64,000 nt of DNA from Labilibacter marinus (GTDB taxonomy: Bacteria; Bacteroidota; Bacteroidia; Bacteroidales; Marinilabiliaceae): assembly GCF_001659685.2 (NCBI RefSeq), contig NZ_LXYE02000001.1, positions 62,001-126,000 of the forward strand, written 5' to 3'. The notes under the pieces are model-generated. The model was not told the origin of the DNA. It made no database searches and was given only the letters and a program-made list of their open reading frames with translations. Positions 7,419-16,736 of the stretch are shown here, piece by piece. How positions within the stretch are numbered: position 1 is the stretch's first letter; the number at the start of each line of letters is the position of its first letter. Made by a program: the position numbers and the translations under genes.

Positions 7419-8831
7419 ATGAAACAATTTCTATTACTGCTGCTTATTGCAGTTCCTTTTTTATCAGTTCAAGCCAAGAAAAAGAAAACACCTAATGTAT
7501 TAATTATATTATCCGACGACCAAGGTTGGGGTGATGTTGGTTTTAATGGCTGTACCGATATTCCAACACCTAATTTAGATGCCTTAGCGGCGGATGGGGT
7601 TATTTGTTCGCAAGGATATGCATCACATCCATACTGTAGCCCTAGTAGAGCGGGTTTACTTTCTGGTAGATACCAACATCGTTTTGGTCATGAGTGTAAC
7701 TTGCCTTACACCACAGCTAAAGCAGATGACGGATTGCCGTTGGATGAATTAATGATGTCGGAGTTGTTTAAAGAGGAAGGTTTTAAAACCTGTGCAATTG
7801 GTAAATGGCATTTAGGAGATTCTATAGCCTACTGGCCAAACAAAAGAGGTTTTGAAGATTGGTACGGCTTCTGGGGAGGCGGAATGAGCTACTGGGGAGA
7901 TACAGGAAAAGGAAGAGGACCTATGGGAGGTGTTCTTAGAGATGGAGAACCAGTACCTATGTCGGAAATTACTTATTTAACCGATAACTTTTCGGAAGAA
8001 GCAGTGGATTATATTGATGAGTACAGTAAAGAGGATAAGCCATTTTTCATGTATTTGGCCTATAATGCACCGCATTCACCCATTCATGCTACAAAACAAT
8101 ATACCGATATGGTAAGTCATATTGAAGATGGATACCGAGCGGCTTATGCGGCTATGGTAGTAGGCATGGATGTAGGCGTAGGTAAAGTGATTCAAAAACT
8201 AAAAGATGCTGGCGAGTATGAGAATACTATCATCTTTTATTATAGCGATAATGGAGCAGCGACTAACGGAGCAAGTAGCGAACCTTATAGAGGTCATAAA
8301 GGAATGCTTTTTGAAGGAGGTATCCGTGTTCCTTTCTGTGTAACCTGGAAAGGCAAGATTGAAGGTGGAAAGGTTTATGATAAAGCAGTATCCGCTTTAG
8401 ATATTTTTCCAACAGCCTTAGCTGCAACCGATGTTAAATGTCCAAAGGGTAAAAACCTAGATGGTGTAAACCTAATGCCATTTTTAAATGGAGAGAATCA
8501 AGCTTCTCCGCATGAAACTTTATTTTGGAGATATTCTGATGGAGCAGGTTATGCTGTATTAAGAGGCAAATATAAAATGGTGATGTCTGGTTTTAAAAAC
8601 AACGACTTCTTTTTGTTTGATATTGAAAAAGACCCATTTGAGCATACTAATATTGCTAGCGAAAACCCAGCAAAACTAGCTGAACTGAAAAAGGCTTACC
8701 AAGAGTGGAACAAAGGAACAGTTCCTGGTTTATGGGAAGATCCACATGCAGCAAATATCTATAAAGAAGTAAATAAGCGCGAATCTTTTATCAAGAAAGC
8801 CACATCTGGCGAAGGGAAGAATCAGAAGTAG
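7419..8831 (+). CDS. Exported S1-family sulfatase (arylsulfatase type)
   Basis: The 470-residue protein has a signal peptide (MKQFLLLLLIAVPFLSVQA) and an S1 sulfatase fold. Calcium ligands are in ILSDDQGWGD (Asp33, Asp34). The formylglycine site is C73-S-P-S-R77, in the CxPSR form matured by the anaerobic or aerobic sulfatase-modifying enzymes. GKWHLG near 128-133 and YYSDNGA near 276 complete the active site. It would remove sulfate esters from a carbohydrate in the periplasm or at the surface. It opens a plus-strand cluster with a second sulfatase, a GH2 protein and a DUF5060 hydrolase, so the substrate is probably a sulfated (likely algal) polysaccharide; the exact S1 subfamily cannot be assigned by eye. 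Confidence 0.92.
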   Translation: MKQFLLLLLIAVPFLSVQAKKKKTPNVLIILSDDQGWGDVGFNGCTDIPTPNLDALAADGVICSQGYASHPYCSPSRAGLLSGRYQHRFGHECNLPYTTAKADDGLPLDELMMSELFKEEGFKTCAIGKWHLGDSIAYWPNKRGFEDWYGFWGGGMSYWGDTGKGRGPMGGVLRDGEPVPMSEITYLTDNFSEEAVDYIDEYSKEDKPFFMYLAYNAPHSPIHATKQYTDMVSHIEDGYRAAYAAMVVGMDVGVGKVIQKLKDAGEYENTIIFYYSDNGAATNGASSEPYRGHKGMLFEGGIRVPFCVTWKGKIEGGKVYDKAVSALDIFPTALAATDVKCPKGKNLDGVNLMPFLNGENQASPHETLFWRYSDGAGYAVLRGKYKMVMSGFKNNDFFLFDIEKDPFEHTNIASENPAKLAELKKAYQEWNKGTVPGLWEDPHAANIYKEVNKRESFIKKATSGEGKNQK

Positions 8832-8979
8832 AGAGGTGGCATTCTAAAGTGCGCAGATAACACCAAAGGGGAAAAGGCAATAGCCCAGAGCAATGTTCTG
8901 GGTTAATAATAATCTCAATCATTACGAGGATTGAAATTATAAATATGCTAACACCTATTAAAAGTTTAAAATCATCATA

Positions 8980-10644
8980 ATGAAACTAAAATTATTAATA
9001 CCAGTCCTATTTTTACTAATTGGGTTGGTAGTAAAAGCACAGGATAGACCAAATGTTATCTTTATTCTTACGGATGACCAACAATATGGTCTTTTAGGTT
9101 GTGAAGGAAATGAAATTGTAAAGACTCCTAATATTGATAAGTTGGCGAGCGAAGGAGTTCGTTTTAGCAATGCGCATATTACAAGTGCTATTTGTACACC
9201 AAGTCGTATCTCTATCTTGTTGAGTCAGTTTGAGCGTAAGCACGGTGTAAACTTTAATTCAGGAACTAGTGTTTCGCCAGAGGCTTGGGCTAAATCATAC
9301 CCTGTTATCATGAAAGATAATGGTTATTACACAGGATATGTGGGTAAAAATCACTCACCAATTGGTGAGGGTGGTTACCAAAGTGGCCTGATGGAGAAGT
9401 CGTTTGATTATTGGTATGCAGGTCATGGCCATCTATCATTTTACCCTAAAAAGCGTCATAAAATATTTAAAGGAGCGAAGTACGATACGCAGGTGGAGAT
9501 TATTGGCGAAGGTGTAGATGATTTCTTTAGTAATGAACACCGAATGGAAGGAGCCTTGCATTTTATTAACGAAAGGCCAGATGATAAACCATTCTGCTTA
9601 AGCATCTGCTTAAACTTACCTCATGGTTCAAGTACAGGTACCATGAAGCAATTGCCAACAGATTCTGTTATCTATCGCGATTTATACAGAGATCAGGAGA
9701 TTGCAATGCCTGAAGATTATGTGGCTAAAGCTGATATTAAAGAACCTAAGTTACCTATTGAAATACATCGCGCATACGACAGACAAGCTGGTTATAACTA
9801 TGTAGATAACGAAAAGGATAACAAAGAGCGTTATATTCGTCAGATGCAGGCCATGACTGGTATTGATGGATTATTTGGCAACCTAAGAAAGACATTAAAA
9901 GAAAAAGGTTTAGATAAAAACACCATCATCTTTTATACATCTGACCATGGTTTATTTATGGGTGAGCAAGGATTAGGCGGAAAGGCTTTGTGTTATGAGA
10001 AAACCACAAAAGTGCCTATGGTTGTTTACAATCCTTTTGATAAAAAGAAGCACAGAGGTAAAGTTAGCGATGAGTTAGTTCAGTCCATTGACGTAGCGGC
10101 AACGATGTTGAGTTATGCAGGAATAGAGCAACCAGAAGAGTTTCAAGGAAAAGACCTTTCCATGGTATTAAAAGGAGAACAAGAGTCTGTTCGCGAATAT
10201 CTTTATACCGAGAATTTATGGTCTACACAGTTTGGCAACCCTCGTTGCGAGTCCATTCAGGACAAGGAGTGGAAGTATATTCGTTATTACAAAAACGAAA
10301 ATTTATCAGCTTCATATAAAATTAAAGCGGCTAAAAGCTTAGGATTAAATGTAAATAAGATGTTGTATTCGGTTCATGATCCTGATATCGCTTTGTATCG
10401 CTCGTTTGTTGAAGGTCCTTTAAATGGAGAGGAAGCTGTTTATGAGGAATTATATAATCTAAAAAATGATCCGAATGAGGTAAATAACCTAGCAGGTGAC
10501 GAAAGGTATAGCGAAGTTTTAAATCAACTGAAGGATGAATGGAAAGTGGCTATAAAAGAAGCTCGCGGAACAGGAAACCCGAAAGTATTGCGTTACACTG
10601 CAGATTCAATGATGGAGAAGTATGGATATGTAAAGAATGAATAA
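8980..10644 (+). CDS. Exported S1-family sulfatase, second type
   Basis: This 554-residue sulfatase carries a signal peptide ending near LVVKAQ, calcium Asps in ILTDDQQYG (Asp32, Asp33) and the formylglycine motif C72-T-P-S-R76. In place of the common GKWH it has VGKNHSPIGE (Lys123, His125), and YTSDHGLFMGEQG near 323-335 supplies the metal-binding Asp-His pair. It is clearly not a duplicate of the preceding sulfatase: length and the GKNH/SDHG motifs put it in a different S1 subfamily, close to iduronate-sulfatase or choline-sulfatase-like groups. The pair may attack different sulfate positions on one polymer. It is 148 bp downstream of the first sulfatase; that spacer holds a small hairpin (8884-8902) with no T-run. 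Confidence 0.9.
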   Translation: MKLKLLIPVLFLLIGLVVKAQDRPNVIFILTDDQQYGLLGCEGNEIVKTPNIDKLASEGVRFSNAHITSAICTPSRISILLSQFERKHGVNFNSGTSVSPEAWAKSYPVIMKDNGYYTGYVGKNHSPIGEGGYQSGLMEKSFDYWYAGHGHLSFYPKKRHKIFKGAKYDTQVEIIGEGVDDFFSNEHRMEGALHFINERPDDKPFCLSICLNLPHGSSTGTMKQLPTDSVIYRDLYRDQEIAMPEDYVAKADIKEPKLPIEIHRAYDRQAGYNYVDNEKDNKERYIRQMQAMTGIDGLFGNLRKTLKEKGLDKNTIIFYTSDHGLFMGEQGLGGKALCYEKTTKVPMVVYNPFDKKKHRGKVSDELVQSIDVAATMLSYAGIEQPEEFQGKDLSMVLKGEQESVREYLYTENLWSTQFGNPRCESIQDKEWKYIRYYKNENLSASYKIKAAKSLGLNVNKMLYSVHDPDIALYRSFVEGPLNGEEAVYEELYNLKNDPNEVNNLAGDERYSEVLNQLKDEWKVAIKEARGTGNPKVLRYTADSMMEKYGYVKNE

Positions 10645-10680
10645 TATTATTTGCCCGATAGAAAAAATAAATGATGAATT

Positions 10681-10727
10681 AAAAGCAATTATATATGTCT
10701 GGAAAGGTGTATGTAGTTGCTTTTTTT
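10681..10727 (+). terminator. Rho-independent terminator after the second sulfatase
   Basis: A 16-bp stem (10681-10696 with 10709-10724, three G.U pairs) is followed by a T-run ending at 10727. It separates the sulfatases from the GH2 gene, which suggests a separate promoter for the latter. Confidence 0.65.
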
Positions 10728-10864
10728 AATTTAATATGGTAATTAACGGTTAAGTAATTTTATTTAACCTCAAATTCTACTAATTATCCCCCTTTATAAA
10801 ATTACTTTCTCTCCTTACTTTACCTTAAATAACATAATTTAGCTTGTAGTTTTAACACCTTAAA

Positions 10865-13789
10865 ATGATTACAATGCTAAAAATGAATCTACTGCTCGCA
10901 TTAGTTGTTGCAGTTACTTGTGTATTTGCAAAAAACAAACAATTACCTGATGGATATCCCGATTCCAATCGAAGTAAACAATGTATAAACACCGCTTGGA
11001 AATTTCATTTAGGCGATCCTGAGTCTAATTTCTACGAAAATACTTTTGATGATAGCCAATGGGAGATAGTAAGTGTGCCGCATACTTTATCGCCAACATC
11101 ATTAACTCTGGATTTTTGTAAGGATGGAAAAGATCAGCCTACCTTTCAACGTAATGTAGGTTGGTATCGTAAGGATATTAAAGTAACATCTGATGCAAAT
11201 AAAATAGTAATACTTGAATTTGAAGGAGCACATCAGGTAACTGATTTATGGGTGAGCGGAAAGCATGTTGGACAATTTGCCGTAACGGGATACACACCTT
11301 TCCATTTCGACATTTCTGATTTTGTAAAAAGGGGAGAGGTCAATCAAGTGACCTTATTGGTAGATAACCGCAGAAATGAAAACCTACCTCCTGATGCAGG
11401 ACCGTTTGATTACGTTAAGTTTAGTGGATTATATCGTGATGTATATCTGGTAGAAACCGACAAAGTGCATATCACTTACAATTGGGAATCTATTCGTTCA
11501 GGTATTACTATTACCACCCCAAGTGTTGACCCTGTCAATATGAATGCTACTATCAACATTATTGCTGAAGTTAGAAATGAAGAGAAAATAGCTAAGACAT
11601 GTAAGGTGATAAACCGAATTGTTAATGACGAGGGCATTGTGGTTCTTAAATTAGTTTCTGAGCAATTGATACCTGCAAAAAGCGCTATGGAGTTTAACCA
11701 AGTAGGAGGTATTGAAGATGATTTACATTTGTGGGATACGGATAATCCTTACTTATATCGTGTAAATACCGAGGTATTGGTAGACGGAAAAAGTGTGGAT
11801 TGTGTAGAAAATAAATTAGGTGTTAGAAGCTTTAGATTAGATAACGAATTGGGTTTTATGCTGAACGGAAAACCAATCGATCTCATTGGTTTTAATCGCC
11901 ATCAACATTATGGTTACCTTGGAGATGCGCTTCCTAATTCGCTGCATTATAAAGATATGTTGCAGTTTAAGCAGCTTGGTTTTAATGTGATGCGCACCGC
12001 GCACTATCCGCACGACGATGCCATTATGGAGGCGTGTGATGAGTTAGGTATTCTAGTTTACGAAGAGGCCCCTACCTGGATCACGATGAATAATACGCCT
12101 TTATGGTTCGAGAATCTGGAAAAGTCTGCCAGAATTATGGTTCGTAATCATCGTAACCATCCATCTATTGTTATTTGGGGTGCTGGTATTAACCACAGAG
12201 GTTATGTGCCACAGGTACATTATGCCATTAAGCAAGAAGATCCAAATCGTTTAACCGCTTCGCAAGGGGCACGCTGGACGGGATGGCAAGCTTCTGGTTT
12301 AACCGATATCAATGCCAATATGTTGTACGGACCATTTATTTGGGATAGATCGGAAACCATGTTGGCTATGGAAGGTCACTCAGGACCTGCAACTGTAGCA
12401 GTGCACAAACGTGATCCAAAAATGACGGGAATTATTTCGTGGACAGCCCATGCTTATTATACTTTTCACCCAACTCATGCCAAATATAAAAGCATGAAGG
12501 ATAGAACCCGAAGTGGAAAAATGACCATCTTCCGTCAGCCAAAAACAGGCTTGCTTTGGTATCCATCTGAAATGAGAGACGAGCCATACTTGCATATTGA
12601 AGAAGATTGGAAAGCTGGTTTAAAAGAGCTAAACCTGTATAGTAATGCCGATGAGGTGGAGCTTTTTGTCAATGGCAAATCATACATGAAACAGAAACCT
12701 TCTTCAGATACCACTTATTTAGGTTTAGATCATCCTCCTTACTTATTTAAGATTAAGAATTTTGAAGCTGGAGAATTAAAAGCAGTAGGTTATGTGGATG
12801 GTAAGGAATATGTAAGCCAAACGATTCGTACTCCGGAAAAAGCACGTCAACTCAAAATTATTTTAGATAATGAAGGGCGTCAATTCGAAGCAGATGGTTC
12901 GGATATTTTGGTGGCCTATGCGCGCGTTTTAGATAAAAACGGAACATGGGTGAAGGATTCCATTGGTGAGGTGACTTTCTCTATTTCTGGTCCTGCTAAA
13001 ATTTATGGAGATGATGCCAATATTAATGCCAACCCAATGTTTATTGAAACAGGGGAAGCGCCAGTGCTTATCCAAGCTGGTACAACTCCGGGTACAATTA
13101 AGCTAACTGCCAAAAGTAAGGGCTTAAAGTCAGCAACTGTTAGTTTTAGCACTGTGGCTAAAGAAAATGATATGGTGATAGCGAATGCTAAACCTATCTA
13201 TGACTTTGAAAAAATAAGAGTTGATATGGGTGCTCCTGATCAATTGATTCAGTTTGGTTGGACACCTTGGAGCTCTGAAGATAATCAGCCATCTACTATA
13301 AAATTAGATGCCTTCGGAGGTATTGATGCTAGCGTAAAAGCTAATTCAAGCAATGGAGTATTGCGTTGGTTAGGTGAGATGAACGTCATTGGTAAATATG
13401 GTTTTGCTTACGGCGAAGGTGTTATCGGGATTGATGAAAAAGGAATAAACCTTGAATTTGCAAAGCTTCCTAAGGGAACCTATAAATTAACTACTTGGCA
13501 TCATGCACCGCGTACGAATACCGATTTAATGGATACGAATGTTGATAAGATGAAGAAACTTCAAATTCATAAATTACCGTATGCTTCGGAAATTGCTATT
13601 TTGGTAGATGGCCAAGAGGTTTCTCCTGTAAAAACAACAGAAGGTAAAGAAATGCAGTTTGCTCCTGTTGCCACTGCCGAAACAATTCTTATTTCAGATG
13701 GAGTAAATCCGGTAAAAGTGACTTTTAAAGATGCTAAAACCAATAAAGGAATTTGGTTAAATGCGTTTGAGTTAAGCGAATGGAAATAG
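10865..13789 (+). CDS. Large exported GH2-family protein with altered catalytic site
   Basis: The 974-residue protein has a signal peptide, then a GH2 sugar-binding beta-sandwich (~40-200), an Ig-like domain (~200-325), the GH2 TIM barrel (~326-560, with GFNRHQHYG and NVMRTAHYPHDD), a DUF4982-like Ig segment with ELFVNGKS (~580-660), another Ig-like domain and a malectin-like carbohydrate-binding C-terminus (~800-974). The family motif normally ending in Asn-Glu (acid/base) reads HPSIVIWGAGINHRG, so Asn443 or His444 replaces the Glu. Glu503 in AMEGHSG could be the nucleophile. It may be a beta-galactosidase or uronidase relative with a changed mechanism or specificity, or a non-catalytic binder. 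Cluster context points to a sulfated glycan. Confidence 0.88.
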   Translation: MITMLKMNLLLALVVAVTCVFAKNKQLPDGYPDSNRSKQCINTAWKFHLGDPESNFYENTFDDSQWEIVSVPHTLSPTSLTLDFCKDGKDQPTFQRNVGWYRKDIKVTSDANKIVILEFEGAHQVTDLWVSGKHVGQFAVTGYTPFHFDISDFVKRGEVNQVTLLVDNRRNENLPPDAGPFDYVKFSGLYRDVYLVETDKVHITYNWESIRSGITITTPSVDPVNMNATINIIAEVRNEEKIAKTCKVINRIVNDEGIVVLKLVSEQLIPAKSAMEFNQVGGIEDDLHLWDTDNPYLYRVNTEVLVDGKSVDCVENKLGVRSFRLDNELGFMLNGKPIDLIGFNRHQHYGYLGDALPNSLHYKDMLQFKQLGFNVMRTAHYPHDDAIMEACDELGILVYEEAPTWITMNNTPLWFENLEKSARIMVRNHRNHPSIVIWGAGINHRGYVPQVHYAIKQEDPNRLTASQGARWTGWQASGLTDINANMLYGPFIWDRSETMLAMEGHSGPATVAVHKRDPKMTGIISWTAHAYYTFHPTHAKYKSMKDRTRSGKMTIFRQPKTGLLWYPSEMRDEPYLHIEEDWKAGLKELNLYSNADEVELFVNGKSYMKQKPSSDTTYLGLDHPPYLFKIKNFEAGELKAVGYVDGKEYVSQTIRTPEKARQLKIILDNEGRQFEADGSDILVAYARVLDKNGTWVKDSIGEVTFSISGPAKIYGDDANINANPMFIETGEAPVLIQAGTTPGTIKLTAKSKGLKSATVSFSTVAKENDMVIANAKPIYDFEKIRVDMGAPDQLIQFGWTPWSSEDNQPSTIKLDAFGGIDASVKANSSNGVLRWLGEMNVIGKYGFAYGEGVIGIDEKGINLEFAKLPKGTYKLTTWHHAPRTNTDLMDTNVDKMKKLQIHKLPYASEIAILVDGQEVSPVKTTEGKEMQFAPVATAETILISDGVNPVKVTFKDAKTNKGIWLNAFELSEWK

Positions 13790-13816
13790 GATATTCATAA
13801 CTGAATTGAAAAATAC

Positions 13817-13850
13817 AAAGGGTGCAATTGGCGAAAATTGTACCCTTTTA
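13817..13850 (+). terminator. Terminator after the GH2 gene
   Basis: Arms 13817-13829 and 13836-13848 form a 13-bp stem with one G.U pair, followed by a short T-run. It ends the GH2 transcript just before the promoter of the next gene. Confidence 0.65.
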
Positions 13851-13892
13851 TGGTTAAATCCTACAATAGTGTAAAAAATAGTAAAGTTTGAT

Positions 13893-13923
13893 TTTGAATA
13901 CAAAATACAGAAATGTAGATTTG
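13893..13923 (+). promoter_or_regulatory. Complete Bacteroidota promoter for the DUF5060 hydrolase
   Basis: TTTG (13893-13896), a 19-bp spacer and TAGATTTG (13916-13923) match the -33/-7 consensus fully. The ATG follows 22 nt after the -7 box, so the leader is very short. This gene therefore has its own promoter even though it lies in a cluster. Confidence 0.72.
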
Positions 13924-13945
13924 TAAAAACATTAAAAATATAAAT

Positions 13946-15559
13946 ATGAAGCAAATAAGAATCGTAACGTTATTGCTTGCTTTGGTTTTAGCATTTAACG
14001 TTAACGCTGAAATTAAACAAGTAAGCAGTAAGGCTAAATCTGCAAGTATTAACAAATGGGAAGTGATTGATATTAGTTTTAAAGGAAAAGCCAAGTCTCC
14101 TTTTACAACTGACTTTTATGCTACATTCACTTCTCCTACAGGGAAAACACAAAAAGTACCTGGTTTTTATAATGGAGGTAGCGAGTGGTTACTTCGTTTC
14201 TCTGGTTCGGAAGCTGGAGAGTGGATTTATACCACCACTTCGGAAGTTTCATCTTTAAATAGTAAAAAAGGAAAAGTAACTATCCTTGATAAAGCAAGTG
14301 AAGGAGAAAAAGGAGGAATCATCATTCCAGAAAAAGATAATCGTCATTTTTATTATGAAGATGGATCACCATATTTTTTAATGGCCTTTGAGTGCGATTG
14401 GTTATATGCATTGGATTACCATAACAAAGAGGGTTTACCAAAATCGGAACACCTATTAAACCTTTTACAGCAGAATGGCTTAAACCAAGTGGTGATGAAT
14501 GTTTTTTCCTACGATGTGAGTTGGAAAAAAGACGAGTTATTAGCTAAACATCCAGAGCATGAGTTTGGTGGTCCAAAGGATATATTTCCATTTTTAGGCA
14601 ACAACGAAAATCCTGATTATTCAGCTTTAAATGTTGAATTCTTTAAAAAGTTCGATCGTACCATTGAACTAATGCAAGAAAAAGGAATTGTTTCTCACTT
14701 AATGGTTTACGTGTGGAATAAGTTAGTGGCGTGGCCAGATATGTATTCGGATGCAGACAATATGTATTACGACTATGTGGTAAAACGTTATGGTGCTTTC
14801 CCAAATATTATGTGGGATGTTTCTAAAGAAGCTTTGTTCTATGGCCGTGCTGATGATGAGTATATTCTTGAACGTTTAGAGCGTTTCAGAAAAGCTAATT
14901 ACTTCAATCGTTTGGTAACTGTTCACGATTATGGGTTTTGTAAGCGTCATCCTGAATCAGTGGATTATATTTCGCGCCAAGATTGGACTTACGCACTTTA
15001 TACCAATATGCTTAACGACTTTAATAAGTATAAAGGTAAGCCTGTTTTTAATATTGAGCATGGAGGATATGAAGAATCGCCGTATGTGGTTTTTCCTGGA
15101 AGTTATATTAATGCAGAGCAATGTTTAAAGCGTAACTACCAATGTGCTTTTGCAGGAGTTTATTCTACTTACTATTGGCAAGGAACTTCATGGAATGCCT
15201 TAATTTATAATCCGTTTGAGCAAGAAGATGGATTCTATAAACCCAAGTTTGAGTACTTTAAGCACATAACGCAATTGTTTACTGATTATCCTTTTAAAGA
15301 TTACAAGCCTGTGCCTTGGCATAATCAGGCAGGTTATTGTATGCAACACAAAGAGAAGGAAGAGTATTTAAATTACGTTCCAAAAGAGACTTATCAATAT
15401 CGCAAAGAATATATGTTTAAAGATAAAAAGCCAGTTTATTTTAAATGGTTTAATACTTTAACGGGCGAGTATTCTGAGGAGTTTAAGTACGACAAAAAGA
15501 AAGAATTTATTAGTCCATGGTATGGCAAGGCAGATGCTGTTTTAATTACTTGGAAGTAG
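13946..15559 (+). CDS. Exported DUF5060/DUF4038-type glycoside hydrolase
   Basis: The 537-residue protein has a signal peptide (MKQIRIVTLLLALVLAFNVNA), a DUF5060 beta-sandwich (~25-120, with NGGSEWLLRFSGSEAGEW), and an apiosidase-like (alpha/beta)8 barrel of the DUF4038/GH140 kind. The barrel opens with RHFYYEDGSPYFLMAFECDW. Likely catalytic acids are Glu in WDVSKEALF (~295) and Glu in NIEHGGYEE (~370). A short beta-rich C-terminal domain with WYGKADAVL resembles the collagen-binding-like module seen in these enzymes. It probably cleaves a glycosidic bond in the sulfated polysaccharide attacked by the neighbouring sulfatases; the exact linkage cannot be deduced. Confidence 0.85.
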   Translation: MKQIRIVTLLLALVLAFNVNAEIKQVSSKAKSASINKWEVIDISFKGKAKSPFTTDFYATFTSPTGKTQKVPGFYNGGSEWLLRFSGSEAGEWIYTTTSEVSSLNSKKGKVTILDKASEGEKGGIIIPEKDNRHFYYEDGSPYFLMAFECDWLYALDYHNKEGLPKSEHLLNLLQQNGLNQVVMNVFSYDVSWKKDELLAKHPEHEFGGPKDIFPFLGNNENPDYSALNVEFFKKFDRTIELMQEKGIVSHLMVYVWNKLVAWPDMYSDADNMYYDYVVKRYGAFPNIMWDVSKEALFYGRADDEYILERLERFRKANYFNRLVTVHDYGFCKRHPESVDYISRQDWTYALYTNMLNDFNKYKGKPVFNIEHGGYEESPYVVFPGSYINAEQCLKRNYQCAFAGVYSTYYWQGTSWNALIYNPFEQEDGFYKPKFEYFKHITQLFTDYPFKDYKPVPWHNQAGYCMQHKEKEEYLNYVPKETYQYRKEYMFKDKKPVYFKWFNTLTGEYSEEFKYDKKKEFISPWYGKADAVLITWK

Positions 15560-15580
15560 TTTTTATCGAATGAAATATAG

Positions 15581-15612
15581 AAAGTCGAGGTAATGATATC
15601 ACGACTTTTTTT
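15581..15612 (+). terminator. Terminator ending the polysaccharide cluster
   Basis: AAAGTCG (15581-15587) pairs with CGACTTT (15602-15608), followed by seven T residues (15606-15612). Confidence 0.7.
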
Positions 15613-15692
15613 GACCGTTTTTTAATAAAAGACTAACTAGTCCGAATTAAAGTTGTAACTTGAGAGGAGTCTAATTTTAAAAACTTATAACA

Positions 15693-16124
15693 ATGACAAC
15701 AGTAAATATCTATCTGACTTTTGATGGTAATTGTGAAGAAGCTTTTAATTACTACAAAACTGTTTTTGGAGGTGATTTTGAAATGGTGAGTCGCTTTAAA
15801 GAAATGCCTCCAATGGATAATTGTCCTGAAGTGTCGGCTGAAGATGCCGAAAAAATAATGCACATTACCTTACCTATTGGTGGAGATACGGTTATTATGG
15901 GTAACGACACAGGAGGAGAGTGGGCTACCAATTATAAAGCAGGTAATAATTTTTCCATTTCAATTTCTACCGATAGCCAAGAGAAGGCCGATGACTTTTT
16001 TGCTAAGCTATCTAAAGGTTCGGTTGTAATGCCAATGGATAAAACCTTCTGGGGCTCGTATTTTGGTATGTGTGTCGATCAATTCGGAATTACATGGATG
16101 GTGGGTTGTGAGTTAGAGGAATAG
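15693..16124 (+). CDS. VOC-superfamily (PhnB/glyoxalase-like) protein
   Basis: The 143-residue protein begins TTVNIYLTFDGNCEEAFNYY, the usual opening of PhnB-like vicinal-oxygen-chelate proteins, and ends with FGITWMVGCE, the typical last strand. The core MHITLPIGGDTVIMGND and FWGSYFGMCVDQFG are also family features. These cytoplasmic dimers bind metals or small molecules, but no reaction is established for most of them. It stands alone between two terminators, with no functional link to its neighbours. Confidence 0.88.
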   Translation: MTTVNIYLTFDGNCEEAFNYYKTVFGGDFEMVSRFKEMPPMDNCPEVSAEDAEKIMHITLPIGGDTVIMGNDTGGEWATNYKAGNNFSISISTDSQEKADDFFAKLSKGSVVMPMDKTFWGSYFGMCVDQFGITWMVGCELEE

Positions 16125-16150
16125 CTTAAATAATACTATCATATTTTTTT

Positions 16151-16198
16151 TAATGTCTAAAACTTAATCTTTCGTGAATTAGGTTTTAGACATTTTAT
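16151..16198 (+). terminator. Terminator after the VOC gene
   Basis: A perfect 12-bp stem (16152-16163 with 16183-16194), extendable inward by TTAAT/AATTAG, is followed by T-rich sequence. T-rich sequence on the other side also allows action on the opposite strand. Confidence 0.75.
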
Positions 16199-16258
16199 TT
16201 TTAGCATTTATTAAGACCTTTTTAATACTTGCTAACGCTGCAAATCTCTTAAATAAAT

Positions 16259-16266
16259 TACATTTG
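16259..16266 (+). promoter_or_regulatory. -7 promoter box (TACATTTG)
   Basis: The sequence matches TAnnTTTG exactly and lies 16 nt before the ATG at 16283. It is the main reason to treat the small frame that follows as a real gene. Confidence 0.55.
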
Positions 16267-16282
16267 TGCCGTATTATTCAAT

Positions 16283-16600
16283 ATGAGCAATTTCTATATT
16301 CACTTTATTGTCGCGCTGCTTTGGTTTATCAATGCGTATAATCCAAATGCAAAAGATACTTTTCTTCAGGAAGAGGAGAGTGGGTATTGTTTCGTGTTGA
16401 GTGATTCTTCTACCTCCGCAGATATTGATTTTTTTGATGTGGAAGAAGATGAAGAAGAAAACGTTGATAAATATTCGACACTTCATCCTACACAAGTTTA
16501 TAGTTCCTATTTTATCCCCCAAACAGATTTTAAAAATAGGAATCCATATTTCATTCATTTTATTCTTTTCGAGACGGATACTTCACCACCGTTAGTTTAA
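16283..16600 (+). CDS. Small exported protein of unknown function with acidic patch
   Basis: This 105-residue frame is not recognised. It begins with a hydrophobic segment (NFYIHFIVALLWFINA) that could be a signal peptide or anchor. An acidic run (DFFDVEEDEEENVD) follows near residues 49-62, then an aromatic C-terminal half (YSSYFIPQTDFKNRNPYF) ending FETDTSPPLV. A perfect TACATTTG box 16 nt upstream supports expression. A minus-strand frame over the same DNA lacks such support. It lies before nhaD and might be co-transcribed, although 136 bp separate them. Confidence 0.5.
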   Translation: MSNFYIHFIVALLWFINAYNPNAKDTFLQEEESGYCFVLSDSSTSADIDFFDVEEDEEENVDKYSTLHPTQVYSSYFIPQTDFKNRNPYFIHFILFETDTSPPLV

Positions 16601-16736
16601 AAATCCCCGGTATTATTTTATTTAAGCTATGCAGATATTCTTCTGTATGGACATTTTATATGTTTTAGAATAGCGTAGATCGGATCCATTTTTAGGTGGA
16701 CTCATTTTCTGTGGTACTTCGTTATTTGCTCCAGTT

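Noticed and set aside
8884-8902. Hairpin between the sulfatase genes as a terminator
   Set aside because: The stem is only six base pairs and no T-run follows; at most a processing or stability element.
16274-16558. 94-residue minus-strand frame
   Set aside because: It overlaps the small exported protein frame, which has the promoter box at the correct distance.
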